DNA from: Phycisphaerales bacterium
GTDB taxonomy: Bacteria; Planctomycetota; Phycisphaerae; Tepidisphaerales; Tepidisphaeraceae
Direction of reading: 5' to 3'
DNA length: 50,577 bases
NCBI GenBank assembly: GCA_020847545.1
Contig: JADLBV010000056.1
Location: forward strand, 1-50,577
Shown: piece by piece, positions 35,667-43,816 of the stretch
How positions within the stretch are numbered: position 1 is the first letter of the stretch
Layout: the number at the start of each line of letters is the position of its first letter
Made by a program: the position numbers and the translations under genes
The notes under the pieces: model-generated
Told to the model about the DNA's origin: nothing
Database searches by the model: none
The model's input: the letters and a program-made list of their open reading frames with translations, nothing else

Positions 35667-36329
35667 CTAGACCTGCCGTCCACCCAGCCAGCGGTTGCGC
35701 ATCGCAATCACAACAAAAGAAACCGCCGACAACAGCACCACCGCCGGCCAGGCGCGCTCGGCATGGCGGTCGATGTATTCAACATAAATCATCACCGGCA
35801 GCGTCCGCTTTCCGGGCGTCGTCCCCAGGACCATCACCGTTGCGCCAAATTCGCCCAGCGACCGCGCAAACGCCAGCAGCATCCCACTGACAATGCCCCT
35901 TCTGGCCAATGGAAGGCTCACATGCCAGAAGGTGGACAATGGGCCTGCCCCAAACAATCGCGCCAGTTCCTGCATCTCCGGTTCGATCGATTCAAACGCC
36001 GCCTTGGCCGGCAATAAAAGCAGCGGGAAACCAACCACAACCGCCGCGATCACCGCCGCCTCGTAACTGAACAAAAATCGATACCCAAACGCCTGATGCA
36101 ACCATTGCCCCAGCCAGCCGCGGGTTCCCATGAGCAAAATCAACAAATAACCCACCACCGTCGGCGGCAAGACCAACGGAACCGTCAAAATCGCTTCCAG
36201 AATGCTTTTGCCCCAAAACCGCCGATGTGCCAACCAGAACGCCAGCGGCACGGCCAGCAACGCCCCCACCGCCGTCGCCGTCGTCGCCACCCTGGCCGAC
36301 AACCATAGTGCCGATGCTAAATCATCCAT
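35667..36329 (-). CDS. modB: Molybdate ABC transporter permease
   Basis: 220 residues with five to six membrane segments. The inner-membrane permease loop EAA-type motif is present (FGAGPLSTFWHVSLPLARRGIVSGMLLAFARSLGEFGATVM), where SLGEFGAT is typical of ModB. It stands 24 bases after modA. The ATPase ModC that should complete the importer is not next to it. The protein forms the membrane channel for molybdate or tungstate. Confidence 0.92.
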   Translation of the reverse strand: MDDLASALWLSARVATTATAVGALLAVPLAFWLAHRRFWGKSILEAILTVPLVLPPTVVGYLLILLMGTRGWLGQWLHQAFGYRFLFSYEAAVIAAVVVGFPLLLLPAKAAFESIEPEMQELARLFGAGPLSTFWHVSLPLARRGIVSGMLLAFARSLGEFGATVMVLGTTPGKRTLPVMIYVEYIDRHAERAWPAVVLLSAVSFVVIAMRNRWLGGRQV

Positions 36330-36353
36330 ACACTTTTCCGATGGTTGCCTGTC

Positions 36354-37184
36354 CTATTCGCCCGCGGGGCGGCTGGTCGGCTCGACATCACTAAATCCAT
36401 GCGCCTTCAGGATTTGCTGTCCATCAGGGCCGGCCAGCCATTGTACAAATTGTTCGGCTTGCGCCTTGCGGTCACTGTTTTTCAACACGCCCGCGGGATA
36501 TTCGATCGGCGTATGCCAATTTGACTCGGCGACCGCGACCACCTGAATCTGATCCGAAGTCATCGCATCACTCTGATAAATCAGCCCGGCATCCACCTCG
36601 CCCCGCTCGACATAATCGAGTACCTGGCGGACATTGGCCGCATAAATCAGTTTTCCCTTGACCGTATCGAGCAGATCCAGGCTTTTGAGTACTTCCAACG
36701 CATATTGGCCGGCCGGCACGGTACGCGGCTCGCCAATCGCAATTCGTGTAACATCTGATCCCGCAAGGGCTTGGAATCCACCCGGAGGATATTTGATATC
36801 TTTTGGACTCACCAGCACCATCCGATTGCGGGCGATGATGGAAATATCCTCAGATCGGACCATGCCGACTTTGATCAGCGGTTCCATCTGTTTGGCGGCG
36901 GCGGGTATGAAAACATCCGCCGGCGCCCCCTGTTCGATCTGTGCCGCCAACTGACCGCTGGCCCCCAGATTGTACAAAATTGATATGCCTGTCTGCGCCT
37001 TAAACTCTTTGGCAGCATCGGTTAATGACTCGCTAAGGCTAATGGCCGCAAACACCCGCACAGGAGGCTCGGCCGCTAGGGCGAGTGTGCCAATCCCCAT
37101 CGAAATGGCCAAAATGGATGCGAAGGCAACCTTGAGCGGGAAGTGCCAAAACCGCTTATAAATAATTTTTGCTTTCAATTGCAT
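36354..37184 (-). CDS. modA: Molybdate-binding periplasmic protein
   Basis: 276 residues with a Sec signal peptide ending near GTLALAAEP. Motifs typical of ModA follow: VFAAISLSESLTDAAKEFK near residue 46, GASGQLAAQIEQGAPADVFI near residue 75, RIAIGEPRTVPAGQYA near residue 150 and the C-terminal region FVQWLAGPDGQQILKAHGF. The protein captures molybdate or tungstate for the ModB permease that follows. A perfect GTTATAAC palindrome lies at 37194-37201, right before the start codon. Confidence 0.92.
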   Translation of the reverse strand: MQLKAKIIYKRFWHFPLKVAFASILAISMGIGTLALAAEPPVRVFAAISLSESLTDAAKEFKAQTGISILYNLGASGQLAAQIEQGAPADVFIPAAAKQMEPLIKVGMVRSEDISIIARNRMVLVSPKDIKYPPGGFQALAGSDVTRIAIGEPRTVPAGQYALEVLKSLDLLDTVKGKLIYAANVRQVLDYVERGEVDAGLIYQSDAMTSDQIQVVAVAESNWHTPIEYPAGVLKNSDRKAQAEQFVQWLAGPDGQQILKAHGFSDVEPTSRPAGE

Positions 37185-37391
37185 GGTGGGTATGTTATAA
37201 CAGAACTTCAGTAAGGTGGCGGGTTAGTTGATCGGCTTGGGAAAGTGTTCAGTGTTTGTGCCCTTCTCCATTAGTTTGCGACCGCATCCCTACCGCGATG
37301 GTTGGCATGTCAACCTCTTTCGCATCGGCCCTGAAAGAACCACCACAAGTAATTGGGCCTGAGTCTACCCATCCATTATAGGAGATTACAA
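37185..37391. other. Divergent spacer between modA and the RRM gene
   Basis: 207 bases with no gene. GTTATAAC at 37194-37201 is close to modA, and an imperfect palindrome GGTTGGCATGTCAACC lies near 37300-37315, possibly an operator. A GGAG eight bases before the RRM gene's ATG is clear. I see no convincing riboswitch. Confidence 0.4.
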
Positions 37392-37784
37392 ATGGGTAAG
37401 AAGTTGTATGTCGGGAACCTGAGTTATGATGTGAGCAGTTCCGATCTGGAACAATTGTTCGCACAACACGGGTCGGTGCAGTCGGCGCAGATCATCAACG
37501 ATCGCGAGACCGGCCGCAGCAAAGGGTTCGGTTTTGTCGAGATGGCCAATGACAATGAGGCACAAGCCGCGATCGCGGCCCTCAATGGTCAACAGCACGG
37601 CGGGCGCGCCCTGACCGTCAACGAAGCTCGTCCCCGCGAAGAGCGTGGCGGCGGGTTCGGTGGCGGCGGTGGCGGCGGTGGCCGTGGCGGCTTCGGTGGC
37701 GGCGGCGGTGGCCGTGGCGGCCGAGGCGGCTTCGGCGGCGGCGGTCGTGACCGCGGCGACCGTGGCGGCCGGGATCGGTACTAA
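37392..37784 (+). CDS. Glycine-rich RRM RNA-binding protein
   Basis: 130 residues from ATG 37392, with GGAG eight bases upstream. Residues 1-80 form one RNA recognition motif with RNP2 LYVGNL near residue 5 and RNP1 KGFGFVEM near residue 44. The remaining ~50 residues are almost only G, R, F and D (RGG/FGG repeats). This design is common to the bacterial cold-inducible RRM proteins of planctomycetes and cyanobacteria, thought to bind RNA under cold or stress. Its gene ends shortly before a strong hairpin terminator. Function is inferred from the family. Confidence 0.93.
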   Translation: MGKKLYVGNLSYDVSSSDLEQLFAQHGSVQSAQIINDRETGRSKGFGFVEMANDNEAQAAIAALNGQQHGGRALTVNEARPREERGGGFGGGGGGGGRGGFGGGGGGRGGRGGFGGGGRDRGDRGGRDRY

Positions 37785-37810
37785 TCGATTCTGATCAGTC
37801 CAGACCTCTC

Positions 37811-37838
37811 AAACCCCCGCCCCAACAGGCGGGGGTTT
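37811..37838 (+). terminator. Rho-independent terminator of the RRM gene
   Basis: AAACCCCCGCC (37811-37821) and GGCGGGGGTTT (37828-37838) form a perfect eleven-base stem with a CCAACA loop, followed by GTTTATTTT. It lies 26 bases after the RRM stop codon. Confidence 0.88.
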
Positions 37839-37880
37839 GTTTATTTTGCAACTGTTTACCGTACTACCCACATTGCGCCC

Positions 37881-37936
37881 TGTAGGTCCGGCTGTGCCGA
37901 ACGACAATGAAAACGCCCGGCACAGCCGGACCTACA
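37881..37936. repeat. 19-bp perfect inverted repeat (REP-like)
   Basis: TGTAGGTCCGGCTGTGCCG (37881-37899) and CGGCACAGCCGGACCTACA (37918-37936) are exact inverted copies with an 18-base loop. It resembles extragenic palindromes that often carry a TGTAGG edge. No gene lies in the surrounding 37785-38003 apart from the terminator. Confidence 0.7.
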
Positions 37937-38003
37937 AATGCCGCGATGCGAACAGAACGGCAAATTGCTTGTTTGGGGTTTGTTTTATTTTTGAGCGACC
38001 ATC

Positions 38004-38288
38004 ATGGACCCACGCACATTGACCCTCTCCCAATTTCAGCGGCACATTTCCGAACGTTACGAAAAAGCCGACCGCGCCCGCGGCACACCCGGAACATGGC
38101 TTCATTTCAGCGAGGAAGTCGGCGAACTGGCCCGCGCGCTGGCACGAGATGACCGTGCGAACCTGTCGGAGGAATTCGCCGATTGCGTGGCGTGGCTGTG
38201 TACACTGGCGAACATCAACGACATCGATCTGGCCGGGGCGATCTGCGATAAATATCTGGGCGAAAAGCGGCCGGAGGGGCATAAGTAA
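38004..38288 (+). CDS. MazG-like nucleotide pyrophosphohydrolase
   Basis: 94 residues making one all-alpha MazG domain. The metal-binding acidic motifs are EEVGELARAL near residue 37 and EEFADCVAWL near residue 56, in the order EExxE ... EExxD. Such small proteins split nucleoside triphosphates or their analogues to monophosphate and pyrophosphate. Length is normal for single-domain members. A tRNA-Arg gene follows in the same direction. Confidence 0.85.
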   Translation: MDPRTLTLSQFQRHISERYEKADRARGTPGTWLHFSEEVGELARALARDDRANLSEEFADCVAWLCTLANINDIDLAGAICDKYLGEKRPEGHK

Positions 38289-38395
38289 TTGATGGCATTT
38301 GACCAGCGGCATGGGACCGAAATCCGTCAAACCACATAAATATTCCCACCGCTCTTGACGGCCGCGGCCTCTTGGGCCTCAAATAGCCATCGGTC

Positions 38396-38469
38396 GCAGC
38401 CGTAGCTCAGTTGGACAGAGCAGCGGATTTCTAATCCGCCGGTCGCAGGTTCGAATCCTGCCGGCTGCA
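38396..38469 (+). tRNA. tRNA-Arg (anticodon TCT)
   Basis: A 74-base tRNA. Acceptor stem GCAGCCG pairs with CGGCTGC; D arm GCTC/GAGC; anticodon arm GCGGA-TTTCTAA-TCCGC with TCT; T arm GCAGG-TTCGAAT-CCTGC. Discriminator A, 3' CCA not encoded. It lies 30 bases before dprA. Confidence 0.96.
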
Positions 38470-38498
38470 TTTGGCAGTTGATTGGGAGGTTTGGCCGC

Positions 38499-39650
38499 GT
38501 GGGAACAATGCACAATCTCCAATTGGCGTTGACCAGCGGCATCGGGCCGATCCTGGCCCGTCGGCTCATCACGGCCTTGGGATCGGCCCAGCGTGTCTGT
38601 GCCGCTTCCATCCACGAGCTGCAAATGGCCGAAGGAATCGGCAACACCCGCGCGCGGGCCATTTACCAATCCCTCAAAGAAACCGCCGATGAAGTCCCGC
38701 GCGAATTGGAGCGTTCACGTCAGGCCGGCATCGAAATCATCACCATCGACGACAATCGATACCCCCCGTTGCTGCGGACCATCCCCGACCCGCCGCTGGT
38801 GTTGTATCTGATGGGGACGATCGAGCCGCGCGACCTTCACGCATTGGCGATTGTCGGCTCGCGGCGATGCTCCTATTACGGGCGCGAACAGGCGGAGCGT
38901 TTCGCGGCATTATTGGCGGGTGCGGGTTTGACGGTGGTGTCGGGCGGCGCCAGGGGTATTGATTCATCGGCTCATCGCGGCGCCCTGTCGCACCCACAGG
39001 GACGCACCATCGCGGTGCTGGGATGCGGGATGGATATCGTCTATCCGCCGGAAAATGCCTCGCTTTTCAAACAAATCGCCGGGCGCGGGGCGGTCTTGAG
39101 CGAATATCCGCTGGGGACGCCTCCGTTGCAGGAAAATTTTCCCCGTCGAAACCGCATCGTCTCCGGCATGTCGCGCGGCGTGCTGGTGGTGGAGGCGGAT
39201 GAACGGTCGGGCGCGTTGATCACCGCCCGCCAGTGTATTGATGACCACAACCGCCAAGTCTTCGCATTGCCCGGCCGGGTGGACAACCCGCTCTCCACCG
39301 GCCCGCATGAACTGATCCGCCAAGGGGCGGTGCTGACACGCGGATTGGAAGATATTTTATCCGAACTTGGCCCCCTGCCTGCCGAATTGGAATCGACGTT
39401 GCCTCCATTGGAACCGATAGAAGCAACCGAACCGGCTGAACCGCCACCCGGCAAACCCCTCAACATCAACATCAGCCCCGCCGGCCAACAAATTCTATCC
39501 CAACTGGACGGCCAATCGATCTCGGTCGACCAACTCATCGAACAGACCGGCCTGCCCGCCCAGCAAGTCCTGCAGGAATTGACCTATTTAACCCTAAAAG
39601 GGCTGGCCAAACGGGTGGATGGACAATCCTATGCCCGAACAAAACGTTAA
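38499..39650 (+). CDS. dprA: DNA-processing protein DprA
   Basis: About 383 residues from GTG 38499, nine bases after GGGAGG; ATG 38508 is also possible and a TTG at 38478 opens the frame. N-terminal helix-hairpin-helix-like segment (TSGIGPILARRLI, AEGIGNTRARAI) precedes the Rossmann DprA domain with ALAIVGSRRCSYYGREQA near residue 125 and TVVSGGARGIDSSAHRGAL near residue 155, NRIVSGMS near residue 220 and ALPGRVDNPLSTGPHELIRQGA near residue 265. A proline-rich linker leads to a C-terminal winged helix (SVDQLIEQTGLPAQQVLQELTYLTLKG). DprA loads RecA on incoming single strands in transformation. Confidence 0.94.
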   Translation: MGTMHNLQLALTSGIGPILARRLITALGSAQRVCAASIHELQMAEGIGNTRARAIYQSLKETADEVPRELERSRQAGIEIITIDDNRYPPLLRTIPDPPLVLYLMGTIEPRDLHALAIVGSRRCSYYGREQAERFAALLAGAGLTVVSGGARGIDSSAHRGALSHPQGRTIAVLGCGMDIVYPPENASLFKQIAGRGAVLSEYPLGTPPLQENFPRRNRIVSGMSRGVLVVEADERSGALITARQCIDDHNRQVFALPGRVDNPLSTGPHELIRQGAVLTRGLEDILSELGPLPAELESTLPPLEPIEATEPAEPPPGKPLNINISPAGQQILSQLDGQSISVDQLIEQTGLPAQQVLQELTYLTLKGLAKRVDGQSYARTKR

Positions 39651-39668
39651 GAACATTTAAGGAGTCGT

Positions 39669-40142
39669 TTGCAAGTCCGCACCGACATGATCGTCTGTCA
39701 CATCGTCCGCCCGGCCCAAAATCCCGGCGAACACGAGTTTTTACAGCTACGCCGATCCGCCGGCGATTATCTGGGTGGAACCTGGCAAACCGTGCGCGGG
39801 CGGATCGAAGGCGCTGAAACCGCATGGCAGGCCGCCTTGCGCGAATTGCGCGAAGAATGTAACCTGATCCCGGCCGAGTTTTATAAACTCAGCACCCTCG
39901 AAAATTTTTATCTGGCACACGAAGAAGCCATCTGGCATGTTCCCTGTTTTTGCGTTCTGGTTGGGCGCGATCAGGAAGTGAAGCTCAATGGCGAACACGA
40001 TGCTTATCGGTGGGTGCCGCGGGATAAAATCACGGATGCCGTGATGTGGCCGGGCGAACGCGAGGCGTTGAAGGAAATTTTCCGGGAAATTTTGGGAAAT
40101 GGCCTATCCAAACCCTTTTTGCGATTAACGATGATGGAATAA
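39669..40142 (+). CDS. NUDIX hydrolase
   Basis: 157 residues from a TTG at 39669, a few bases behind AAGGAG; ATG 39687 is an alternative with no good site. The Nudix box G-x5-E-x7-R-E-x2-E-E is intact (GRIEGAETAWQAALRELREECNL near residue 40). Similar to dihydroneopterin triphosphate or (d)NTP pyrophosphatases in length, but the substrate cannot be told. It begins 18 bases after dprA and is surely cotranscribed. Confidence 0.88.
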   Translation: MQVRTDMIVCHIVRPAQNPGEHEFLQLRRSAGDYLGGTWQTVRGRIEGAETAWQAALRELREECNLIPAEFYKLSTLENFYLAHEEAIWHVPCFCVLVGRDQEVKLNGEHDAYRWVPRDKITDAVMWPGEREALKEIFREILGNGLSKPFLRLTMME

Positions 40143-40178
40143 TCAGCCGGTTGGGCCGCCGATAGACCGAAATGAAAT

Positions 40179-40198
40179 GGTCCGCACGGGTGCGGACC
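40179..40198. repeat. GGTCCGCAC palindrome
   Basis: GGTCCGCAC and GTGCGGACC form a perfect nine-base stem with a two-base centre, followed by CGACAAAAAATTT. It could end the dprA-NUDIX transcript, or be a member of the extragenic palindromes seen at 12608-12626. Confidence 0.5.
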
Positions 40199-40233
40199 CG
40201 ACAAAAAATTTAAGGGAAATCATGGTCAATCGG

Positions 40234-40377
40234 TCAAGCAGCTTGTTGGGCAGCCACAAGCAGGCGAAGTCGCTCGGCCTGGTCGGGGGGATGGATGGAA
40301 GAAATCTGCGGATTCAGTCGTAGCGTCTTTTGAGGCCGGCAAAACAATCGTCGAAAAAATGATCCGATCAGGGCCAT
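40234..40377 (-). CDS. Small hypothetical protein (47 residues)
   Basis: A short frame from ATG 40377 coding 47 residues with a basic, arginine-rich N-terminus (MALIGSFFRRLFCRPQKTLRLN) and an amphipathic C-terminus (DQAERLRLLVAAQQAA). It follows the ACT gene in the same direction by 41 bases. No clear ribosome binding site. I do not recognise it; it may be a chance frame. Confidence 0.3.
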   Translation of the reverse strand: MALIGSFFRRLFCRPQKTLRLNPQISSIHPPDQAERLRLLVAAQQAA

Positions 40378-40418
40378 GATAGAGTTGATTATCGGCCCAT
40401 GAGCGAACCGAGGTTGAT

Positions 40419-40904
40419 TTAATCCCGCAGGTCGCTTTCGCCAATGAGCGTAAACCCCTTGCGAATCAGAAGTTGCGCCGCGAGCGTTGGGTCGTCCACA
40501 TATAATGCCAGTGCCGGCCCGCGTGGATAGGACAGGAGCGGGTAGACGTAATGGATGTTGATCTCGGCCGCCAGCAATGCTGCGCAGATGGCGATGAGGG
40601 GTTGTCGGGTTCGTTTGGGGAGTTCCAAGGCCAACAGATCGACTTCGGAAAAGGCGAATCCCGCCTCCATCAACGCCCGCCGGGATGTATCCGGATCGGC
40701 ACAGATCAGCCGGGCCAGTGCCGAGTCGGCCGACTGTTCGATTGATAGGGCGACGATGCGGACTTCCATCTCCTCCAGCGACCGAACCAGTGTTTGCAAC
40801 CGGCCGACTTTGTTTTCCAGGAAAACAGTGAATTGACGGATGCGCACCGGTTCAAACCCCGCACCCTCCTCCGTCAGCGGCGGCAACATATCCTGCATGA
40901 GCAC
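40419..40904 (-). CDS. Tandem ACT domain protein
   Basis: 161 residues with two ACT domains: the first begins IRQFTVFLENKVGRLQTLVRSLEEMEVRIVALSIEQSADSALARLI, the second PLIAICAALLAAEINIHYVYPLLSYPRGPALALYVDD. Proteins with only ACT domains usually bind amino acids and regulate partner enzymes. Neither a catalytic domain nor a neighbour reveals the partner. Confidence 0.85.
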   Translation of the reverse strand: MLMQDMLPPLTEEGAGFEPVRIRQFTVFLENKVGRLQTLVRSLEEMEVRIVALSIEQSADSALARLICADPDTSRRALMEAGFAFSEVDLLALELPKRTRQPLIAICAALLAAEINIHYVYPLLSYPRGPALALYVDDPTLAAQLLIRKGFTLIGESDLRD

Positions 40905-40954
40905 AGCTTAGCGATGGCCGTGACATTTAAGCAAGAAAAAACGTGGTTCAGATG

Positions 40955-40976
40955 AGGAGGTGGGCGGTGCCCACCC
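40955..40976. repeat. GGTGGGC/GCCCACC palindrome
   Basis: GGTGGGC and GCCCACC flank a GGT centre and are followed by CTACA (TGTAG on the other strand). It is similar in style to the other extragenic palindromes with a TGTAG edge in this window. Confidence 0.5.
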
Positions 40977-41007
40977 TACACTGGGTCTTCATGGCATGTG
41001 CGCAGAA

Positions 41008-41040
41008 AAGAACCCGCCTGATCGCGACAGGCGGGTTCTT
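41008..41040 (-). terminator. Strong hairpin terminator behind the pseudopilin gene
   Basis: AAGAACCCGCCTG (41008-41020) and CAGGCGGGTTCTT (41028-41040) form a perfect thirteen-base stem around ATCGCGA. On the minus strand it is followed by TTCTG, and it lies 54 bases behind the pseudopilin stop. It could act in both directions. Confidence 0.85.
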
Positions 41041-41094
41041 GGTTTATCTTCAGTATCTCATCCGATTTGCATCGGATGAGAAGACTGAATCGGA

Positions 41095-42003
41095 CTAGTT
41101 GTCGTCCGTCGGCAGCAGGACGCTGTCGTTGCCGTCACGCGGCAGACCGCCAGTGGCTCCGGTGGACAAACCACCCACACCGGTCGAAGCGGTATAGCCG
41201 CTTGTACCGCCGGTATAGATATTGTCCTTGTTGGCGCCCACCCGGCAGGTGGAGACAAACTCGGCATGGCCGTCACCAAACAGGACGTTCTGGCCGTCTT
41301 TGTTGTGGTTGTTGCTGTTGCCCAGCTTGAGGTCGCTGCTGGAGGCAGTGGTGGTCAACAGACCTGAGATGACGTTATCAGCCGCGGGAGTGACCCCAGG
41401 GTTGATATCCGCTGCCACGGCGAAGTCCGCCGTCAGGCTGTTGGACCAGCGATATCCGCCACCGATGCCGGTTGAATCCGGATAGGGGGCGGCCAAGCTG
41501 AAGCTCAGGTTCTTGGCGATCGAAGTGGCGGTAGAACCCGCATCGGAACCAGCCGAACCATTGGAGAAGTTGGAACGGTTCAGGGCGGAGTTGCTGCCGC
41601 CGCCGAATTCGTCCTTCTCACCGGTGCTGCTGGGGCAGGTGAACACCTCGGAGGTGATGTCCTGGGTCCGCAGCAACAGGAACATTGCGGCCGGCACGTT
41701 GTTGGTGCCGACGTTGCCGCTGGTCGTGTTGAAGGGGTTGGAGATTTTGAAACCGGTGTTGCTCAGATCGAGAGCATTACCGGCCACATAGTAAGTCCGC
41801 GGATACGCGCCGCGATTTTCGTTGGCGTACAGCAGGAGGGCCTGGCCGATTTGGCGCAGGTTGCTGGCGCACTTCACGCGGTTGGCGGTCTCACGGGCAC
41901 GATTCAACGAGGGAAGCAGGATCGAGATCAGCAGCGCGATAATGCCGATGACGACCAGCAACTCGACCAAGGTAAAGCCCTTGGACTGACTCTGACGCTT
42001 CAT
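41095..42003 (-). CDS. Type II secretion-like pseudopilin (H-X9-DG type)
   Basis: 302 residues from ATG 42003 with AAGGAG seven bases upstream; the frame is open further back but the leader begins here. [33 protein letters not shown] is a class III/prepilin signal, with cleavage after G and glutamate at +5. [33 protein letters not shown] is the planctomycete pseudopilin body, with the terminal [12 protein letters not shown] (H-X9-DG group). The C-terminal part is rich in N, S, G and T. It has its own promoter and strong terminator, which suggests high expression. Related to, but not a copy of, the gene at 31847. Confidence 0.9.
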   Translation of the reverse strand: MKRQSQSKGFTLVELLVVIGIIALLISILLPSLNRARETANRVKCASNLRQIGQALLLYANENRGAYPRTYYVAGNALDLSNTGFKISNPFNTTSGNVGTNNVPAAMFLLLRTQDITSEVFTCPSSTGEKDEFGGGSNSALNRSNFSNGSAGSDAGSTATSIAKNLSFSLAAPYPDSTGIGGGYRWSNSLTADFAVAADINPGVTPAADNVISGLLTTTASSSDLKLGNSNNHNKDGQNVLFGDGHAEFVSTCRVGANKDNIYTGGTSGYTASTGVGGLSTGATGGLPRDGNDSVLLPTDDN

Positions 42004-42214
42004 AAAGAAGCTCCTTTCAGATGCGTCAGGTTCCAGCTTTGCCGGTCGGATCGACGGGAATCGGAATATAGAAATGATTGCCGTTTTCAGCTCCAGGGGA
42101 AAAACGTGGGGCTGTATCGTCGATCGCGGCTGCAATGCTCTCACCTGACTGGTTGATTCGCCGGCGAACGCCGCCGACGAGTAATTCCATGTTGACGACT
42201 CTCAATTCCGGAGT
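42004..42214 (-). other. Long leader of the pseudopilin mRNA
   Basis: About 205 bases between the proposed start site and the pseudopilin ATG. I see no protein gene and no known riboswitch. The AAGGAG ribosome binding site is at its end. A leader of this length could influence mRNA stability; that is speculation. Confidence 0.4.
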
Positions 42215-42242
42215 CTCATAAAAAGACCCCGGACCATGTCAA
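42215..42242 (-). promoter_or_regulatory. Promoter of the pseudopilin gene
   Basis: On the minus strand a perfect TTGACA (42242-42237) is followed after 16 bases by TATGAG (42220-42215, four of six). Transcription would start near 42208, giving a leader of about 205 bases. Confidence 0.55.
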
Positions 42243-42333
42243 TTGTTAGTTTAGCGGAAGAGGATCGATTAAATCAAGAAAAAATTGCGCGATCGACAAT
42301 TTTTTTCGAGCCAACACAACCCCCGCTGATGGC

Positions 42334-42876
42334 TCAAGTTATGGGCACATCCGAGATGGCTGAGGCCAGGCCGGGGGTGGTTTTTTGCTTTTCCAGGAGC
42401 CTTTTAATAACAATTTTGGGTAAAAGTCCGGTCAATTTTCGGACATCTCCACCCAGTGCGACAATCTGACGGATGAGGCTGCTGCTGGTGAGGGCGTGGT
42501 GGTCGCTGGTCATTATAAAAACAGTTTCAACCCCTCCCACCGCGCGGTTGGCCATGGCAAGGTGAAATTCGTAGCGTAAATCGGAGGCATCCCGGATGCC
42601 GCGAAGGATGGCGTTGGCGTTTACCTGGCGAACAAAATCGACGGTCAGGCCGCTGTAGCTTTCGACGCTGACCCCTTCCCATTCCTTGACCAGATCGCGG
42701 ATGACTTGTACCCGCTCATCCTGGGGAAAAAGCTCTTTTTTCTCGGGATTGTTGCCCACCGCCACGATCAGGCGGTCGAAGAGTTCGATTCCGCGATGGA
42801 TGACATCGAGGTGGCCATTGGTGATGGGATCAAACTGGCCGGGAAAGACGGCGGTTCGGCAAACGGGCTTTCGCAT
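42334..42876 (-). CDS. coaD: Phosphopantetheine adenylyltransferase
   Basis: 180 residues from ATG 42876; the frame continues to 42999 without family support. FPGQFDPITNGHLDVIHRGIELFDRLIVAVGNNPEKK contains the nucleotidyltransferase T/HxGH motif, ILRGIRDASDLRYEFHLAMANR is the phosphopantetheine pocket, and TSSSLIRQIVALGGDV corresponds to the SSTxxR motif. The enzyme makes dephospho-CoA from 4'-phosphopantetheine and ATP, the penultimate step of CoA synthesis. The C-terminus is about fifteen residues longer than usual. Confidence 0.95.
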   Translation of the reverse strand: MRKPVCRTAVFPGQFDPITNGHLDVIHRGIELFDRLIVAVGNNPEKKELFPQDERVQVIRDLVKEWEGVSVESYSGLTVDFVRQVNANAILRGIRDASDLRYEFHLAMANRAVGGVETVFIMTSDHHALTSSSLIRQIVALGGDVRKLTGLLPKIVIKRLLEKQKTTPGLASAISDVPIT

Positions 42877-43004
42877 GGCAAGGCTCCGGTGGAAGTTTTG
42901 GATCATAGCGATCTGACAGGAAAAGTCGCAAACTCTGGAATTTGGGACATCGAACAGAGTAAGACTGGTCAAGTCGGCGATGTTGGATACCATCCTCAAT
43001 TGTC

Positions 43005-43811
43005 ATGCTGCAACGAGAGACGAGCAATCAGGGGGTGGTCATTTATTATTCGCCTCTTTTGCGGGCGCGGGGCATCGCACACGCATTCAGTACGAGGATC
43101 GGGGGTGTCAGCAAGCCGCCCTTTGATTCGTTAAATCTTGGAAATCCCAATGGTTATGAGCTGCAGGATCGTAAGGAGAATATTGAAGCCAATTATAATC
43201 TGTTAATGCAGGCCGCGGGGTGTGGGGAACACAAATTGGTTCGGGTGCATCAGGTGCATGGGAATTGCGTTGCGCAAGTGAAGCAGGCACAAGGGTTTAT
43301 ATTTGACACGCAAGCCGATGGGTTGGTGACGGACGATCCGATGGCGTGTTTGTCGGTGCGGGTGGCGGATTGTGTGCCGGTGTTGTTGGCCAGCGGGGAT
43401 GGGAGATGGGTGGGGGCGGTTCATGCCGGTTGGCGAGGCGTGGTGGCGGGCGTGGTGCCGGCGGCGGTGGAAAAATTATCCTTGTCGGCCGACATTTGTT
43501 CGTCAAAAGTGGTTGCCGCGATTGGCCCGTCGATTGGTTTGTCGGCTTTTGAGGTGGGGGATGAGGTGGCAAAGGCGTTTGGCGAAGCGTTTGGCGAGCA
43601 GGCGCCGGTGAGTCGAGAGGGACATCAAAAGGCACATGTGGATTTGCGGGCAGGTATTGAATTGCAGTTGATACGGGCGGGTGTGCCGGCCGGTCGGATC
43701 GACACCACGGACCGATGCACCTATCGTGATGAGGCGGAATTTTTTTCCCATCGGCGGGAGAATGGGATCACGGGACGAATGGCGGCGATAATCGCGCCGG
43801 CATCGGGTTGA
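43005..43811 (+). CDS. pgeF: Peptidoglycan editing factor PgeF (YfiH/DUF152)
   Basis: 268 residues with all usual motifs: HAFSTRIGGVSKPPFDSLNLG near residue 26, the metal-binding HQVHG near residue 82, ADCVPVLLASGDGRWVGAVHAGWRGVVAGVV near residue 122, and IGPSIG near residue 173. In E. coli PgeF removes wrongly built muropeptides from peptidoglycan synthesis, although the family was first called laccase-like. It is divergent from coaD and precedes the GT-C gene. Confidence 0.9.
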   Translation: MLQRETSNQGVVIYYSPLLRARGIAHAFSTRIGGVSKPPFDSLNLGNPNGYELQDRKENIEANYNLLMQAAGCGEHKLVRVHQVHGNCVAQVKQAQGFIFDTQADGLVTDDPMACLSVRVADCVPVLLASGDGRWVGAVHAGWRGVVAGVVPAAVEKLSLSADICSSKVVAAIGPSIGLSAFEVGDEVAKAFGEAFGEQAPVSREGHQKAHVDLRAGIELQLIRAGVPAGRIDTTDRCTYRDEAEFFSHRRENGITGRMAAIIAPASG

Positions 43812-43816
43812 AATGA

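Noticed and set aside
37185-37250. Possible Moco riboswitch before modA
   Set aside because: The sequence shows no recognisable conserved stem set; only a short GTTATAAC palindrome is present.
37620-37784. Tandem GGC-rich repeat considered as a mobile or regulatory repeat
   Set aside because: It is the coding sequence of the glycine-rich tail of the RRM protein.
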